From assembly GCA_002293505.1 (NCBI GenBank), contig DBDI01000019.1:2289-42475 (forward strand): a DNA stretch of 40,187 nucleotides, in the 5' to 3' direction. The notes under the pieces were generated by a model. The model was not told where the DNA came from, did no database searches, and saw nothing but the letters and a program-made list of their open reading frames with translations. A program made the translations under genes and the position numbers. This DNA comes from Alistipes sp. UBA936. GTDB lineage: Bacteria > Bacteroidota > Bacteroidia > Bacteroidales > Rikenellaceae. Below, piece after piece: positions 8,051 through 15,826 of the stretch; the stretch's first letter is position 1, and each line of letters starts with the position of its first letter.

Positions 8051-9524
8051 GTTAAGTAATCTGTCGCCGTCCGCCATTTGGTCTTGGTTCGAGGCGATCA
8101 CCCGCATTCCTCGGCCTTCGAAACACGAGGAACGTATCGTCTCCTTTTTGGTTGATTTCGCCCGCTCCCACGGCCTCGACTTTCGCACCGATAAGGTTGG
8201 TAACGTTGTGATCCTCAAGCCTGCTTCTCCCAGTATGGAAGGCCACCCCACGGTTGTTTTGCAGAACCACGTCGATATGGTTTGTGAGAAAAACGCCGAT
8301 GCGACTAACGATTCCGGCCAGCCGTTCGACTTTTTCCGCGACGCCATCCGGCCCTTCGTTTCTCCCGACGGTTGGGTTCGCGCTCGCGGTACGACTCTCG
8401 GCGCTGACAACGGGCTCGGTATGGCTGCTGTGCTCGCTCTTTTGCTTGACCCTCAGGCTGTTCACGGCCCTCTGGAGGCTCTTTTCACTGTCGACGAGGA
8501 GACCGGTTTGAGCGGCGCTTTCGGCCTCGGCGACGGAATGCTCACCGGTACGTACCTTATTAACCTCGACTCTGAGGACGAGGGCGAGATCTTCATCGGT
8601 TGCGCTGGTGGCGTTGATACTCAGGCGTTTTTAGACTTCACTTTCGAACCCGCTCCTCCCGCCCACCGCTTTTTCGAGCTTTCCGTCGGCGGCCTCCTCG
8701 GGGGTCATAGTGGCGATGACATCGAAAAGGGGCGCGGTAATTCCAACAAGATCCTCGCGCGCGCGCTTTCTGCCGGGCTCGATTTGAGCCTAAGACTCAG
8801 CTCAATAGATGGCGGCAACCTTCGTAATGCTATTCCTCGCGAGGCTCACGCCGTTGTTGCCGTTCCCGCCGCCCGCGCCGCCGATTTCACCCACACGATA
8901 GAAAGCCTCGCTTCCGATGTCCGCTCCGAGTTGCAGTACACCGACCCGGGCGTTACGCTCGCCATCAAAGATCTCGCCATCGAGGAAGCCCCCATCTCCC
9001 TGCAAGTAATTGACACCCAGACCACTGCCCGCCTCGTTTCGGCTCTTTTCGGCGTTCCTAACGGTGTCCAGGCGATGAGTTTTGCTGTTGCCGACCTCGT
9101 CGAGACTTCGACCAACCTCGCATCCGTGAAAATCGCTAACAACCAGATAGTTGTTACTACTTCCCAGCGTTCTTCGGTCGAGAGTTCCAAGCGCGCTACG
9201 GCTGCGTCTGTCGGGGCTGTTTTCTCGCTTGCCGGCGCTCGCGTCACCCACTCCGAGGGTTATCCCGGCTGGACTCCGAACCCCGATTCGCACCTGCTCG
9301 CCGTCACACAAAAGGCTTACGCCCAGCTATTTAACACGTCGCCTAAGATTCTTGCGATCCACGCCGGTTTGGAGTGTGGTTTGTTTCTCGAAAAATTCCC
9401 GAACCTCGATATGGTTTCTTTCGGGCCGACGATTCTCGGGGCGCATTCTCCCGACGAGCGGATCGAGATTTCGACCGTCGACAAGTTTTGGCAGCTTCTG
9501 CTCTCCGTCCTTAAAGAACTGTAG
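8043..9524 (+). CDS. pepD: aminoacyl-histidine dipeptidase (M20C), second copy
   Basis: A 493-residue paralogue of the gene at 4491. It keeps the zinc-site set: His76 and Asp78 in QNHVDMV, Asp122 in TTLGADNGLG, Glu152-Glu153 in DEETG, Asp176 in NLDSE, and the late His in GPTILGAHSPDE after HAGLECGLF. The two copies share framework but differ at many positions (for example CEKNADATND here), so duplication is not recent or they have different specificities. ATG 8043 overlaps the end of dsbD by 8 bases. The gene ends eight bases before the stop of the converging aroC, with no terminator visible between. Confidence 0.95.
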   Translation: MSELSNLSPSAIWSWFEAITRIPRPSKHEERIVSFLVDFARSHGLDFRTDKVGNVVILKPASPSMEGHPTVVLQNHVDMVCEKNADATNDSGQPFDFFRDAIRPFVSPDGWVRARGTTLGADNGLGMAAVLALLLDPQAVHGPLEALFTVDEETGLSGAFGLGDGMLTGTYLINLDSEDEGEIFIGCAGGVDTQAFLDFTFEPAPPAHRFFELSVGGLLGGHSGDDIEKGRGNSNKILARALSAGLDLSLRLSSIDGGNLRNAIPREAHAVVAVPAARAADFTHTIESLASDVRSELQYTDPGVTLAIKDLAIEEAPISLQVIDTQTTARLVSALFGVPNGVQAMSFAVADLVETSTNLASVKIANNQIVVTTSQRSSVESSKRATAASVGAVFSLAGARVTHSEGYPGWTPNPDSHLLAVTQKAYAQLFNTSPKILAIHAGLECGLFLEKFPNLDMVSFGPTILGAHSPDERIEISTVDKFWQLLLSVLKEL

Positions 9525-9532
9525 GTCAGCGC

Positions 9533-10591
9533 TTATCGCAGCTGCAGCGACAGATCACACAGCGCCACCGCCATCGCCGCTTCCACTACCACCGCTGCCC
9601 TCAGCGCTATGCAGGCGTCGTGGCGGCCTCCGATTTCCAGCGTCTCCGCCCTCCCCGTCGCGAAATTCCACGTCTGTTGCGCCTTCGCGATGCTCGCCGT
9701 CGGCTTCACTGCTGCTCTCATAACTATCTGATTTCCATTGCTTATCCCGCCATTCACGCCTCCCGCGTTGTTTTTCTCCGTCCGTCCTCGCTCGTCCACG
9801 ATCGGGTCGTTGTTCTCTGAACCGCGCAAAGCAGCTCCTGCGAATCCGCTCCCGAACTCTACTCCCTTAACCCCTGGTATTGAGAACATTATGTGACTCA
9901 CCACACTCTCCACCGAATCGAAAAACGGTTCTCCCAGTCCCTCCGGCACTCCGTCTGCCCTGCACTCGATCACTCCTCCCACCGAGTCGCCGTCCCTCAC
10001 CGCATCCGCCACAACTCTCTCAAATTCAGCCCTTTCCTTCACTCCTCCCAGTTCCACAATTTCCGACGAAATCCGCACACCTCCCAACGCACCTCCCCCT
10101 AATACCCCACCCGACACACCAGCCCCCACACCCCACGCAACTCCGCCTCCCGGACTCGCCAACATCTTTTTCGCAATCACCCCCGCCGCAACCAGCCCCA
10201 AGGTCAACCTTCCCGAGAAGTGCCCTCCTCCTCGCGGATCCCCATATCCTACTGATTTGCAGCGCCCTACCCAATCCGCGTGTGACGGCCTCGGATGGTT
10301 CGCCAGCCTCTCATAGTCTCCCGAGCGCACATTTTCGTTCCTGAACAGTATGGCCACCGGCGCTCCCGTCGTCCTTCCCTCGAAGACCCCCGACACAATC
10401 TGCGGCTCGTCGGCCTCTCTTCTCGGCGTTGTTCCCGCCGCTCCTCCTCCTCTTCGCCTCGCCAGATCTGCTTCGAAGTCCCTCACACTCAGCTCAATTC
10501 CCGGCTTCACTCCGTCCACCACAACACCGACCGCCTCGCCGTGACTCTCACCAAATATTGCCACCCTGAAATTTCGCCCAAAACTATTCAT
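9533..10591 (-). CDS. aroC: chorismate synthase
   Basis: A 352-residue enzyme that converts EPSP to chorismate with reduced FMN, last step of the shikimate pathway. Conserved parts: FGESHG (13-18), RPSHAD (101-106), GGGHFSGR (121-128), GSENNDPI (258-264) and GRHDACI (322-328). Residues 148-171 form an unusual Gly/Ala/Val stretch in place of a normally mixed-sequence loop. ATG 10591 overlaps the aroA end by 8 bases. It is the last gene of pyrH-aroA-aroC on the minus strand and converges with the second pepD. Codons end mainly in G or A, opposite to the plus-strand genes. Confidence 0.96.
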   Translation of the reverse strand: MNSFGRNFRVAIFGESHGEAVGVVVDGVKPGIELSVRDFEADLARRRGGGAAGTTPRREADEPQIVSGVFEGRTTGAPVAILFRNENVRSGDYERLANHPRPSHADWVGRCKSVGYGDPRGGGHFSGRLTLGLVAAGVIAKKMLASPGGGVAWGVGAGVSGGVLGGGALGGVRISSEIVELGGVKERAEFERVVADAVRDGDSVGGVIECRADGVPEGLGEPFFDSVESVVSHIMFSIPGVKGVEFGSGFAGAALRGSENNDPIVDERGRTEKNNAGGVNGGISNGNQIVMRAAVKPTASIAKAQQTWNFATGRAETLEIGGRHDACIALRAAVVVEAAMAVALCDLSLQLR

Positions 10592-11861
10592 TTCTCAACC
10601 TGTCAAAATCGTCCCAGAAGGCCGCATACGACTTCGCCACACACTCCGTTCCTCTTATCACGACCGGCTCCGTTGCGTTCAACGCCGTCACTGCCAGCGA
10701 CATAGCCATCCTGTGATCGCCGTGACTTTCCACCGCCACTCCTCCGGCAACCACACCACCAACCACTCCGCGCACCCCACCATCCCGTTCTCCTCCTCTG
10801 ATCCTCATCACATTTTCCTCCTCTATGTCGACCTCTATGCCCATCTTCTCAAACTCGCTCCATATTGCTTCGGCCCTGTTGCACTCCTTGTGTACCAGCC
10901 GCTTAGTTCCTATTATGGTCGTCGTTCCCTCACACGATGCCGCCAAGGCCGCCAGCGCCGGAAACAAATCCGGACAGTCCGTCGCATCGAACTCGAAGGC
11001 CCTCAGCCCTCCTCCATCCGCCCTCATCGGCGGTGAAACTCTCACACTGTCTGGCAGTTGTTCCACCCTTGCTCCCGCTCTCGACAGCGCTTCCACAATC
11101 GCCACATCCGCTTGCAACGAGGTCGCCCTCAGATTCCTCACCGTCACTCCGCCACCCATCCCCCCTGCAACCGCTCCCGCCACCAGCAAACACGCTGCCG
11201 CACTCCAGTCTCCCTCCACCTCATATTCACACGGTTTATACTCCTGACCTCCTGGCACATAGAATTCCTCATAGTCTCTGTGGTCTATGTCGATCCCGTA
11301 CGCATCCATCACATCGAGCGTCATATTCACATACGGTATGCTCTTGAGGTCTCTCACCCTGATTGTCGTATCTTCGGCGGCCAGTGGTAGCGCCATCAGC
11401 AACCCCGTCAGGAATTGCGACGACACACTTCCGTCGATCTCCACACTCCCGCCCCTCATTGGCCCCTTCACCGTGATCGGTAGAAACCCGTCATTATCAA
11501 CCACTTCTACCCCCAACTCCCTTAACGGTTCCGTCATCATTCCCATCGGCCTCTTCAATATGCTCCCTCGGCCTGTGATCGTTACTTCTCTTCCCATCAT
11601 CGCTGCTATGGGCGTAAACAGCCTCGTCGCCAGCCCGCTCTCTCCTATGTCGATAGTCGTTTTACCGGCCCCCAGTTGTTCCACCACCCTCAGCGCTGCC
11701 GCGGTATCATCACACTCTTCCGCACCCACTGCACAAAACCCGCCTCCTCCGCCCGAGACTCCCGCCAGGAAATTTGCTGCGATAGCTCTTTGCGCATAGC
11801 TTTTCGAACTCGGGGGGTCGACTTCGCCCTCCACCGCTCCTGGTATGATCGTCTTATCCAT
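10584..11861 (-). CDS. aroA: 3-phosphoshikimate 1-carboxyvinyltransferase (EPSP synthase)
   Basis: A 425-residue enzyme that joins shikimate 3-phosphate and PEP. Motifs: PPSSKSYAQRA (16-26, with Lys20), ESGLATRLF (74-82), TGRGSILKRPM (96-106), SVSSQFLTGLLMA (145-157), EGDWSAAACL (216-225), KECNRAEAI (325-333, a variant of the usual KESDR), and SHGDHRMAMSLAV (379-391). Two Gly-rich insertions occupy 36-41 and 356-375. The start overlaps the pyrH stop by 8 bases and the end overlaps aroC by 8. The divergence at KESDR and at the first motifs is compatible with the Bacteroidota branch of the family; the active-site framework is intact. Confidence 0.95.
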   Translation of the reverse strand: MDKTIIPGAVEGEVDPPSSKSYAQRAIAANFLAGVSGGGGGFCAVGAEECDDTAAALRVVEQLGAGKTTIDIGESGLATRLFTPIAAMMGREVTITGRGSILKRPMGMMTEPLRELGVEVVDNDGFLPITVKGPMRGGSVEIDGSVSSQFLTGLLMALPLAAEDTTIRVRDLKSIPYVNMTLDVMDAYGIDIDHRDYEEFYVPGGQEYKPCEYEVEGDWSAAACLLVAGAVAGGMGGGVTVRNLRATSLQADVAIVEALSRAGARVEQLPDSVRVSPPMRADGGGLRAFEFDATDCPDLFPALAALAASCEGTTTIIGTKRLVHKECNRAEAIWSEFEKMGIEVDIEEENVMRIRGGERDGGVRGVVGGVVAGGVAVESHGDHRMAMSLAVTALNATEPVVIRGTECVAKSYAAFWDDFDRLRNE

Positions 11862-12561
11862 ATATTTTGGTTCCTGTTTTTTTGCCTTCCAGTACTCTCA
11901 TTAGGTTCCCCTCCGTGTCCATATCGAACACCACAACTGGCATCCCATTCTCTCTGCACATCGTCACCGCGGTCAGATCCATCACCCTCAGCCCCTTCTC
12001 ATACACCTCTCCGAAGGTCAGTTCGTCATACTTCACTGCTCCCGGATCCTTCTCCGGATCTGCCGTATAGACCCCGTCTACCCTCGTTCCCTTCATCAGC
12101 ACATCCGCTCCTATTTCCAGGGCCCTCAGCGCTGCCGCCGTGTCTGTCGTGAAATACGGATTTCCTGTTCCTCCTCCTATTATCACCACCTTTCCCTCCT
12201 CCAGATACGCCCTCGCCGCTGCTGCCGAATATAGCTCTCCCACCGGTTCCATCCTTATCGAGGTCAACACTTTGCACTCCACTCCCTCTCCTTCCAGCGC
12301 ACTCTGTAGGGCCAATGAATTAATCACCGTTGCCAGCATTCCCATCTGGTCTCCCTTCGCCCTGTCGAACCCTCTTCCGGCGCCTTGCAGACCTCTGAAA
12401 ATATTCCCTCCTCCTACCACTATTCCTACTTGCACTCCTCTCCTCACCGCCTCTGCCACTTGCTTAGCATAGCTCCCCAGCACCGCTTCATCCAGTCCTT
12501 TTCCCGCCTTTCCTCCCAGCGATTCTCCGCTCAGCTTCAATAATATTCTCTCGTACTTCAT
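11854..12561 (-). CDS. pyrH: UMP kinase
   Basis: A 235-residue kinase that phosphorylates UMP to UDP; cytosolic hexamer in known members. Motifs: KLSGESLGG (9-17), VVGGGNIFRG, DQMGMLATVINSLAL, VVIIGGGTGNPYFTTDTAAALRA (interrupted here only for reading: GGGTGNPYF is the key part), and MKGTRVDGVYTADP. ATG 12561 gives the standard start KYERILLKLSGE; an in-frame ATG further upstream would cross the promoter. A purine-rich GGAAAGGAG lies upstream and may help initiation. First gene of pyrH-aroA-aroC; a -7 element lies at 12584-12591. Confidence 0.96.
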   Translation of the reverse strand: MKYERILLKLSGESLGGKAGKGLDEAVLGSYAKQVAEAVRRGVQVGIVVGGGNIFRGLQGAGRGFDRAKGDQMGMLATVINSLALQSALEGEGVECKVLTSIRMEPVGELYSAAAARAYLEEGKVVIIGGGTGNPYFTTDTAAALRALEIGADVLMKGTRVDGVYTADPEKDPGAVKYDELTFGEVYEKGLRVMDLTAVTMCRENGMPVVVFDMDTEGNLMRVLEGKKTGTKIYG

Positions 12562-12583
12562 AATTTTTCTTTCTCCTTTCCCG

Positions 12584-12591
12584 CAAAGATA
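12584..12591 (-). promoter_or_regulatory. -7 element of the pyrH promoter
   Basis: Read on the minus strand this is TATCTTTG, a full match to TAnnTTTG, 22 bases before the pyrH ATG. It faces away from the plus-strand element at 12604-12611, leaving only 12 bases between them. Confidence 0.7.
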
Positions 12592-12603
12592 CGGAATTTT
12601 CAA

Positions 12604-12611
12604 TATATTTG
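12604..12611 (+). promoter_or_regulatory. -7 element of the comF promoter
   Basis: TATATTTG matches TAnnTTTG. A start about five bases downstream would place the 5' end of the RNA at about 12616, the first base of the outer arm of the large inverted repeat at 12616-12710. Confidence 0.6.
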
Positions 12612-12615
12612 CACC

Positions 12616-12710
12616 TCTCAACGTTTTTTGCAAAGTGATTGCTTTAATGGCGTGCGGAGAGCTTCGGCTCTCGGTACGCGCCATTAAAGTGGTCATTGTA
12701 AACGTTGAGA
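12616..12710 (+). promoter_or_regulatory. 95-base hairpin leader covering the comF start codon
   Basis: Outer arms 12616-12626 (TCTCAACGTTT) and 12700-12710 (AAACGTTGAGA) are perfectly complementary over 11 bases. Inside, 12642-12652 pairs with 12679-12689 (CTTTAATGGCG with CGCCATTAAAG, 11 pairs), and 12657-12662 pairs with 12667-12672 (GAGAGC type) closing a C(TTCG)G tetraloop. Between these are smaller internal loops with partial pairing. The proposed TTG start of comF (12705-12707) lies in the last arm. There is no T-run after the stem, so it is not a standard terminator. A role in sequestering the start codon is inferred. Confidence 0.7.
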
Positions 12711-13433
12711 ATTTTCAAGAACCCGCCGGGAGCCGATTTTTTAGATCTTTTCTTTCCTCCCTTGTGTCCTGCTTGCGGGCGCCTTTTGCGCCGTTCCGAG
12801 GGAGTTGTCTGTACTGCTTGCCAGGCCGACATTCCTCTCACCGGATTCGAATCCCTTCCCGACAACCCTGTTTTTCGCCGCTTCTGGGGACTTGTTCCCA
12901 TCGAGCGCGCCACCTCTATGATGTGGTTCATCGACGGTAGCGGGTTCCGTCGTATAGTCCACCGCTTCAAATACTCCTCCCGACCCGCACTGGCTCGTGA
13001 CTTCGGCCGTTGGTTCGGCCACCTGCTCTCCGACACCGACGACTTCGGCGGGCTCGACCTTATAGTTCCCGTTCCTCTCCACCCTCTCAAGACCCTCCGC
13101 CGCGGTTACAACCAGTCCGAATGGATTGCTCGCGGTATGTCTCGCCAGATGGATATTCCCACCGAGACCCGCGCTGTTGCCCGCCGCGTCAACAACCCCA
13201 GCCAGACTTCCCTTATTGACTCTTCCGCGCGTTGGTCTAACGTCGAAGGCATCTTTTCCGTCCGCCGGCCCGAGCTTCTTGCCGACAAACGCATTTTGCT
13301 CGTCGACGACGTTCTCACTTCCGGTGCCACCCTTGTTTCTTGCGCTTCCGCCATCGCTTCCGCGGTTCCTTCTTGCCGTATCTCTGTTGCCACCCTGTTC
13401 GCCTCTCGCCGCGGCCTTGGCATATCCGATTAA
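12705..13433 (+). CDS. comF: ComF family phosphoribosyltransferase-like protein
   Basis: A 242-residue ComF/GntX-type protein, linked in known members to DNA uptake or DNA metabolism. An N-terminal zinc-ribbon has four cysteines (CPAC at 21-24 and CTAC at 36-39), followed by a PRTase domain with DLIVPVPLHP, RGYNQSEWIARG, and the PRPP-type loop LLVDDVLTSGAT (Asp201-Asp202). No ATG is available near the N-terminus: an in-frame TAA lies at 12699-12701, and TTG at 12705 is the first start-type codon that gives a full-length N-terminus with DFLDLFFPPLCPACGR. That TTG sits in the distal arm of a strong inverted repeat. hppA follows after 48 bases with its own promoter. Confidence 0.88.
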   Translation: MRIFKNPPGADFLDLFFPPLCPACGRLLRRSEGVVCTACQADIPLTGFESLPDNPVFRRFWGLVPIERATSMMWFIDGSGFRRIVHRFKYSSRPALARDFGRWFGHLLSDTDDFGGLDLIVPVPLHPLKTLRRGYNQSEWIARGMSRQMDIPTETRAVARRVNNPSQTSLIDSSARWSNVEGIFSVRRPELLADKRILLVDDVLTSGATLVSCASAIASAVPSCRISVATLFASRRGLGISD

Positions 13434-13439
13434 AATCGC

Positions 13440-13447
13440 TACCTTTG
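13440..13447 (+). promoter_or_regulatory. promoter of hppA
   Basis: TACCTTTG at 13440-13447 matches TAnnTTTG; a CTTGG about 20 bases upstream (near 13416) could be the -33 element. The ATG of hppA is 35 bases downstream. Confidence 0.65.
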
Positions 13448-13481
13448 CACCCAAAATTTCTTTAACCCAAAACTTATCTCT

Positions 13482-15692
13482 ATGATTACATCTATCTTTT
13501 GGATCATTCCTGCTGCGTCTGTTCTGGCGCTTGCGTTTGCCTGGTGGTTTTTCCGCCAGATGATGAAGGAGAGAGAGGGCACGGAGCGTATGGCCGAGAT
13601 CGCCAAACACGTTCGCGACGGCGCTGCTTCTTACCTTCGCCAGCAGTACCGCGTTGTTCTCATCGTTTTCGTTGTCCTGGCTGCTTTGTTCGCTGTAATG
13701 GCTTACGGGTTCAACCTCCAGAACGGTTGGGTACCCTTTGCTTTCATCACGGGTGGTTTCTTCTCCGGGCTTGCTGGTTTCTTCGGTATGAAGACGGCGA
13801 CCTACGCTTCTGCTCGTACTGCCAACGCTGCTCGCCGGTCTTTGAATTCCGGCCTTAAGGTAGCTTTTCGCTCCGGCGCTGTCCTCGGCCTCGTCGTCGT
13901 CGGACTCGGTCTTCTCGACATCTCTCTTTGGTACCTCGTGTTGAACCACTTCGTTCCTGCGGACGCCATCGACCCTGCTCATAAACTCACCATCATCACT
14001 ACCACTATGCTTACCTTCGGTATGGGCGCTTCCACCCAGGCTTTGTTTGCTCGCGTCGGTGGTGGTATCTACACTAAGGCTGCCGACGTCGGTGCCGACC
14101 TCGTTGGTAAAGTCGAGGCTGGTATTCCCGAGGACGACCCTCGTAACCCCGCCACTATCGCCGATAACGTCGGTGACAACGTTGGCGACGTTGCCGGTAT
14201 GGGCGCCGACTTGTACGAATCTTATTGCGGTTCGATCCTTGCTACTGCTGCTCTCGGCGCTGCTGCTATGGCTGGTTCCGGTGACGTTGCTGCTCAGTAT
14301 AAATTCGTTGTTGCTCCTATGTTGATCGCTGCCGTTGGTATCGTTCTTTCTATCCTGGGTATCTTCGCTGTCTCGACTAAGGAGAACGCTTCTATGAAAC
14401 AGCTTTTGCGCGCTCTCGGCCGCGGTACCAACATTGCTTCCGCCTTGATCGTCATTGCTTCTTTCGTCATCCTTTGGGCTCTCGACATTCCCGGTTGGGC
14501 TTGGATCGGTGGTGCTGTAATCGTCGGGTTGGTCGTCGGTATCGTCATCGGTCAGGCTACCGAATACTTCACTTCTCAGTCTTATAAACCTACCAAAGAG
14601 ATCTCTGCTGCCGGCCAAACCGGGCCCGCTACCGTTGTTATCGCCGGTATCTCCGTCGGTATGAAATCTACAGCTATTCCCGTCCTTGCCGTCGTTGTCG
14701 GTATCATCGCTTCTTACCTTCTGGCTGCTCAGGGCGATATGTCTAACGTCGGTATGGGCCTCTACGGTATCGGTATCGCTGCTGTGGGTATGCTCTCCAC
14801 TCTTGGTATCACCCTCGCTACGGATGCTTACGGCCCCATCGCCGATAACGCCGGTGGTAACGCCCAGATGGCCGAGCTCGGTGAGGAGGTTCGTAAACGC
14901 ACCGACGCCCTCGACTCTCTTGGTAACACCACTGCTGCTACCGGTAAAGGTTTTGCTATCGGTTCCGCTGCTCTCACCGGGCTGGCTCTTCTCGCTTCTT
15001 ACATCGAGGAGATCAAGATCGGTATCGTCCGCCTGGGTGGTTCGACTGTCGACGCTTTCCTTGCTAAGACCGGCGTTTCCGAGATGTCCCAGGCTTCTTT
15101 CACCGACTTTATGTACTACTACGACGTCACCCTTATGAACCCCAAGGTTTTGGCCGGTGCTTTCATCGGTGCTATGATGGCGTTTTTGTTCTGCGGCCTC
15201 ACTATGTCTGCTGTCGGCCGCGCTGCCGGCGCTATGGTCGAGGAGGTTCGCCGCCAGTTCCGCGAGATCAAGGGTATTATGGAGGGTAAGGCTACTCCGG
15301 ATTACGCTCGTTGCGTCGAGATTTCGACTAAGGGCGCTCAGCGCGAGATGGTTCTTCCTTCCGTGCTCGCCATCGTCACTCCCATTGCCACCGGCCTCAT
15401 CTTCGGCGTTACCGGGGTTATGGGCCTTTTGATCGGTTCTTTGTCTTGCGGCTTCGTTTTGGCTGTGTTTATGGCAAACGCCGGCGGCGCTTGGGATAAC
15501 GCTAAGAAGTACGTCGAGGAGGGTAACCACGGTGGTAAGGGTTCCGCTTGCCATAAGGCAAACGTTGTTGGCGACACTGTCGGCGACCCGTTCAAGGACA
15601 CTTCGGGCCCCAGCCTCAACATCCTCATTAAATTGATGTCTATGGTTGCTATCGTAATGGCCGGCCTGACCGTCGCTTGGAGTTTGCTCTAA
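13482..15692 (+). CDS. hppA: membrane-bound ion-pumping pyrophosphatase, K+-dependent class
   Basis: A 736-residue inner membrane pump with many membrane helices that hydrolyses pyrophosphate to move Na+ and/or H+. The substrate site is clear: DVGADLVGKVEAGIPEDDP, ATIADNVGDNVGDVAGMGAD, DAYGPIADNAGGNAQMAEL, and the late VGDTVGDPFKDTSGPS. The class-determining motif GNTTAATGKG (from Gly481) has Ala and Gly where K+-independent enzymes have Lys and Thr, so this is the K+-dependent class. Whether it pumps Na+ alone or Na+ and H+ cannot be decided by eye. It has its own promoter and an intrinsic terminator, so it is probably a single-gene unit. Codon use is extremely biased to T/C third positions, as expected for high expression. 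Confidence 0.96.
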   Translation: MITSIFWIIPAASVLALAFAWWFFRQMMKEREGTERMAEIAKHVRDGAASYLRQQYRVVLIVFVVLAALFAVMAYGFNLQNGWVPFAFITGGFFSGLAGFFGMKTATYASARTANAARRSLNSGLKVAFRSGAVLGLVVVGLGLLDISLWYLVLNHFVPADAIDPAHKLTIITTTMLTFGMGASTQALFARVGGGIYTKAADVGADLVGKVEAGIPEDDPRNPATIADNVGDNVGDVAGMGADLYESYCGSILATAALGAAAMAGSGDVAAQYKFVVAPMLIAAVGIVLSILGIFAVSTKENASMKQLLRALGRGTNIASALIVIASFVILWALDIPGWAWIGGAVIVGLVVGIVIGQATEYFTSQSYKPTKEISAAGQTGPATVVIAGISVGMKSTAIPVLAVVVGIIASYLLAAQGDMSNVGMGLYGIGIAAVGMLSTLGITLATDAYGPIADNAGGNAQMAELGEEVRKRTDALDSLGNTTAATGKGFAIGSAALTGLALLASYIEEIKIGIVRLGGSTVDAFLAKTGVSEMSQASFTDFMYYYDVTLMNPKVLAGAFIGAMMAFLFCGLTMSAVGRAAGAMVEEVRRQFREIKGIMEGKATPDYARCVEISTKGAQREMVLPSVLAIVTPIATGLIFGVTGVMGLLIGSLSCGFVLAVFMANAGGAWDNAKKYVEEGNHGGKGSACHKANVVGDTVGDPFKDTSGPSLNILIKLMSMVAIVMAGLTVAWSLL

Positions 15693-15715
15693 ACCCCGCG
15701 ACTCATAATAAAGAG

Positions 15716-15744
15716 AGCCCGAGCTGTCCGCCCGGGCTTTTTCT
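15716..15744 (+). terminator. intrinsic terminator of hppA
   Basis: Arms AGCCCG (15716-15721) and CGGGCT (15733-15738) with an 11-base loop, followed by a T-rich run. It starts 23 bases after the hppA stop. Confidence 0.8.
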
Positions 15745-15777
15745 TTCCATCAACCTGTAGTTTAGAGAAAATGTTTA

Positions 15778-15785
15778 TATCTTTG
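15778..15785 (+). promoter_or_regulatory. -7 promoter element for the M23 lipoprotein gene
   Basis: TATCTTTG, full match to TAnnTTTG, 41 bases before ATG 15827. No clear -33 element. Because a terminator lies just upstream, this is the likely promoter of the M23 gene and perhaps of the array behind it. Confidence 0.6.
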
Positions 15786-15826
15786 ATGTGGAATTCGCTC
15801 CAGACCAAACTAATAAACCAACTTTT

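Noticed and set aside
12616..12710. Hairpin before comF as an intrinsic terminator or attenuator
   Set aside because: No T-run follows on either strand, and the stem begins at the predicted start of transcription.
12647..12940. An ATG-started frame running through the comF leader hairpin
   Set aside because: It is in a different frame from comF, its peptide is mainly encoded by the palindrome, and it ends inside comF without any family resemblance.
12741..15554. Very long open frame on the minus strand opposite comF and hppA (and similar ones opposite pepD, dsbD, yidC)
   Set aside because: The T/C third-base bias of the plus-strand genes removes stop codons from the opposite strand; the translated products are rich in Asp/Ser/Gly/Arg with no domain pattern.
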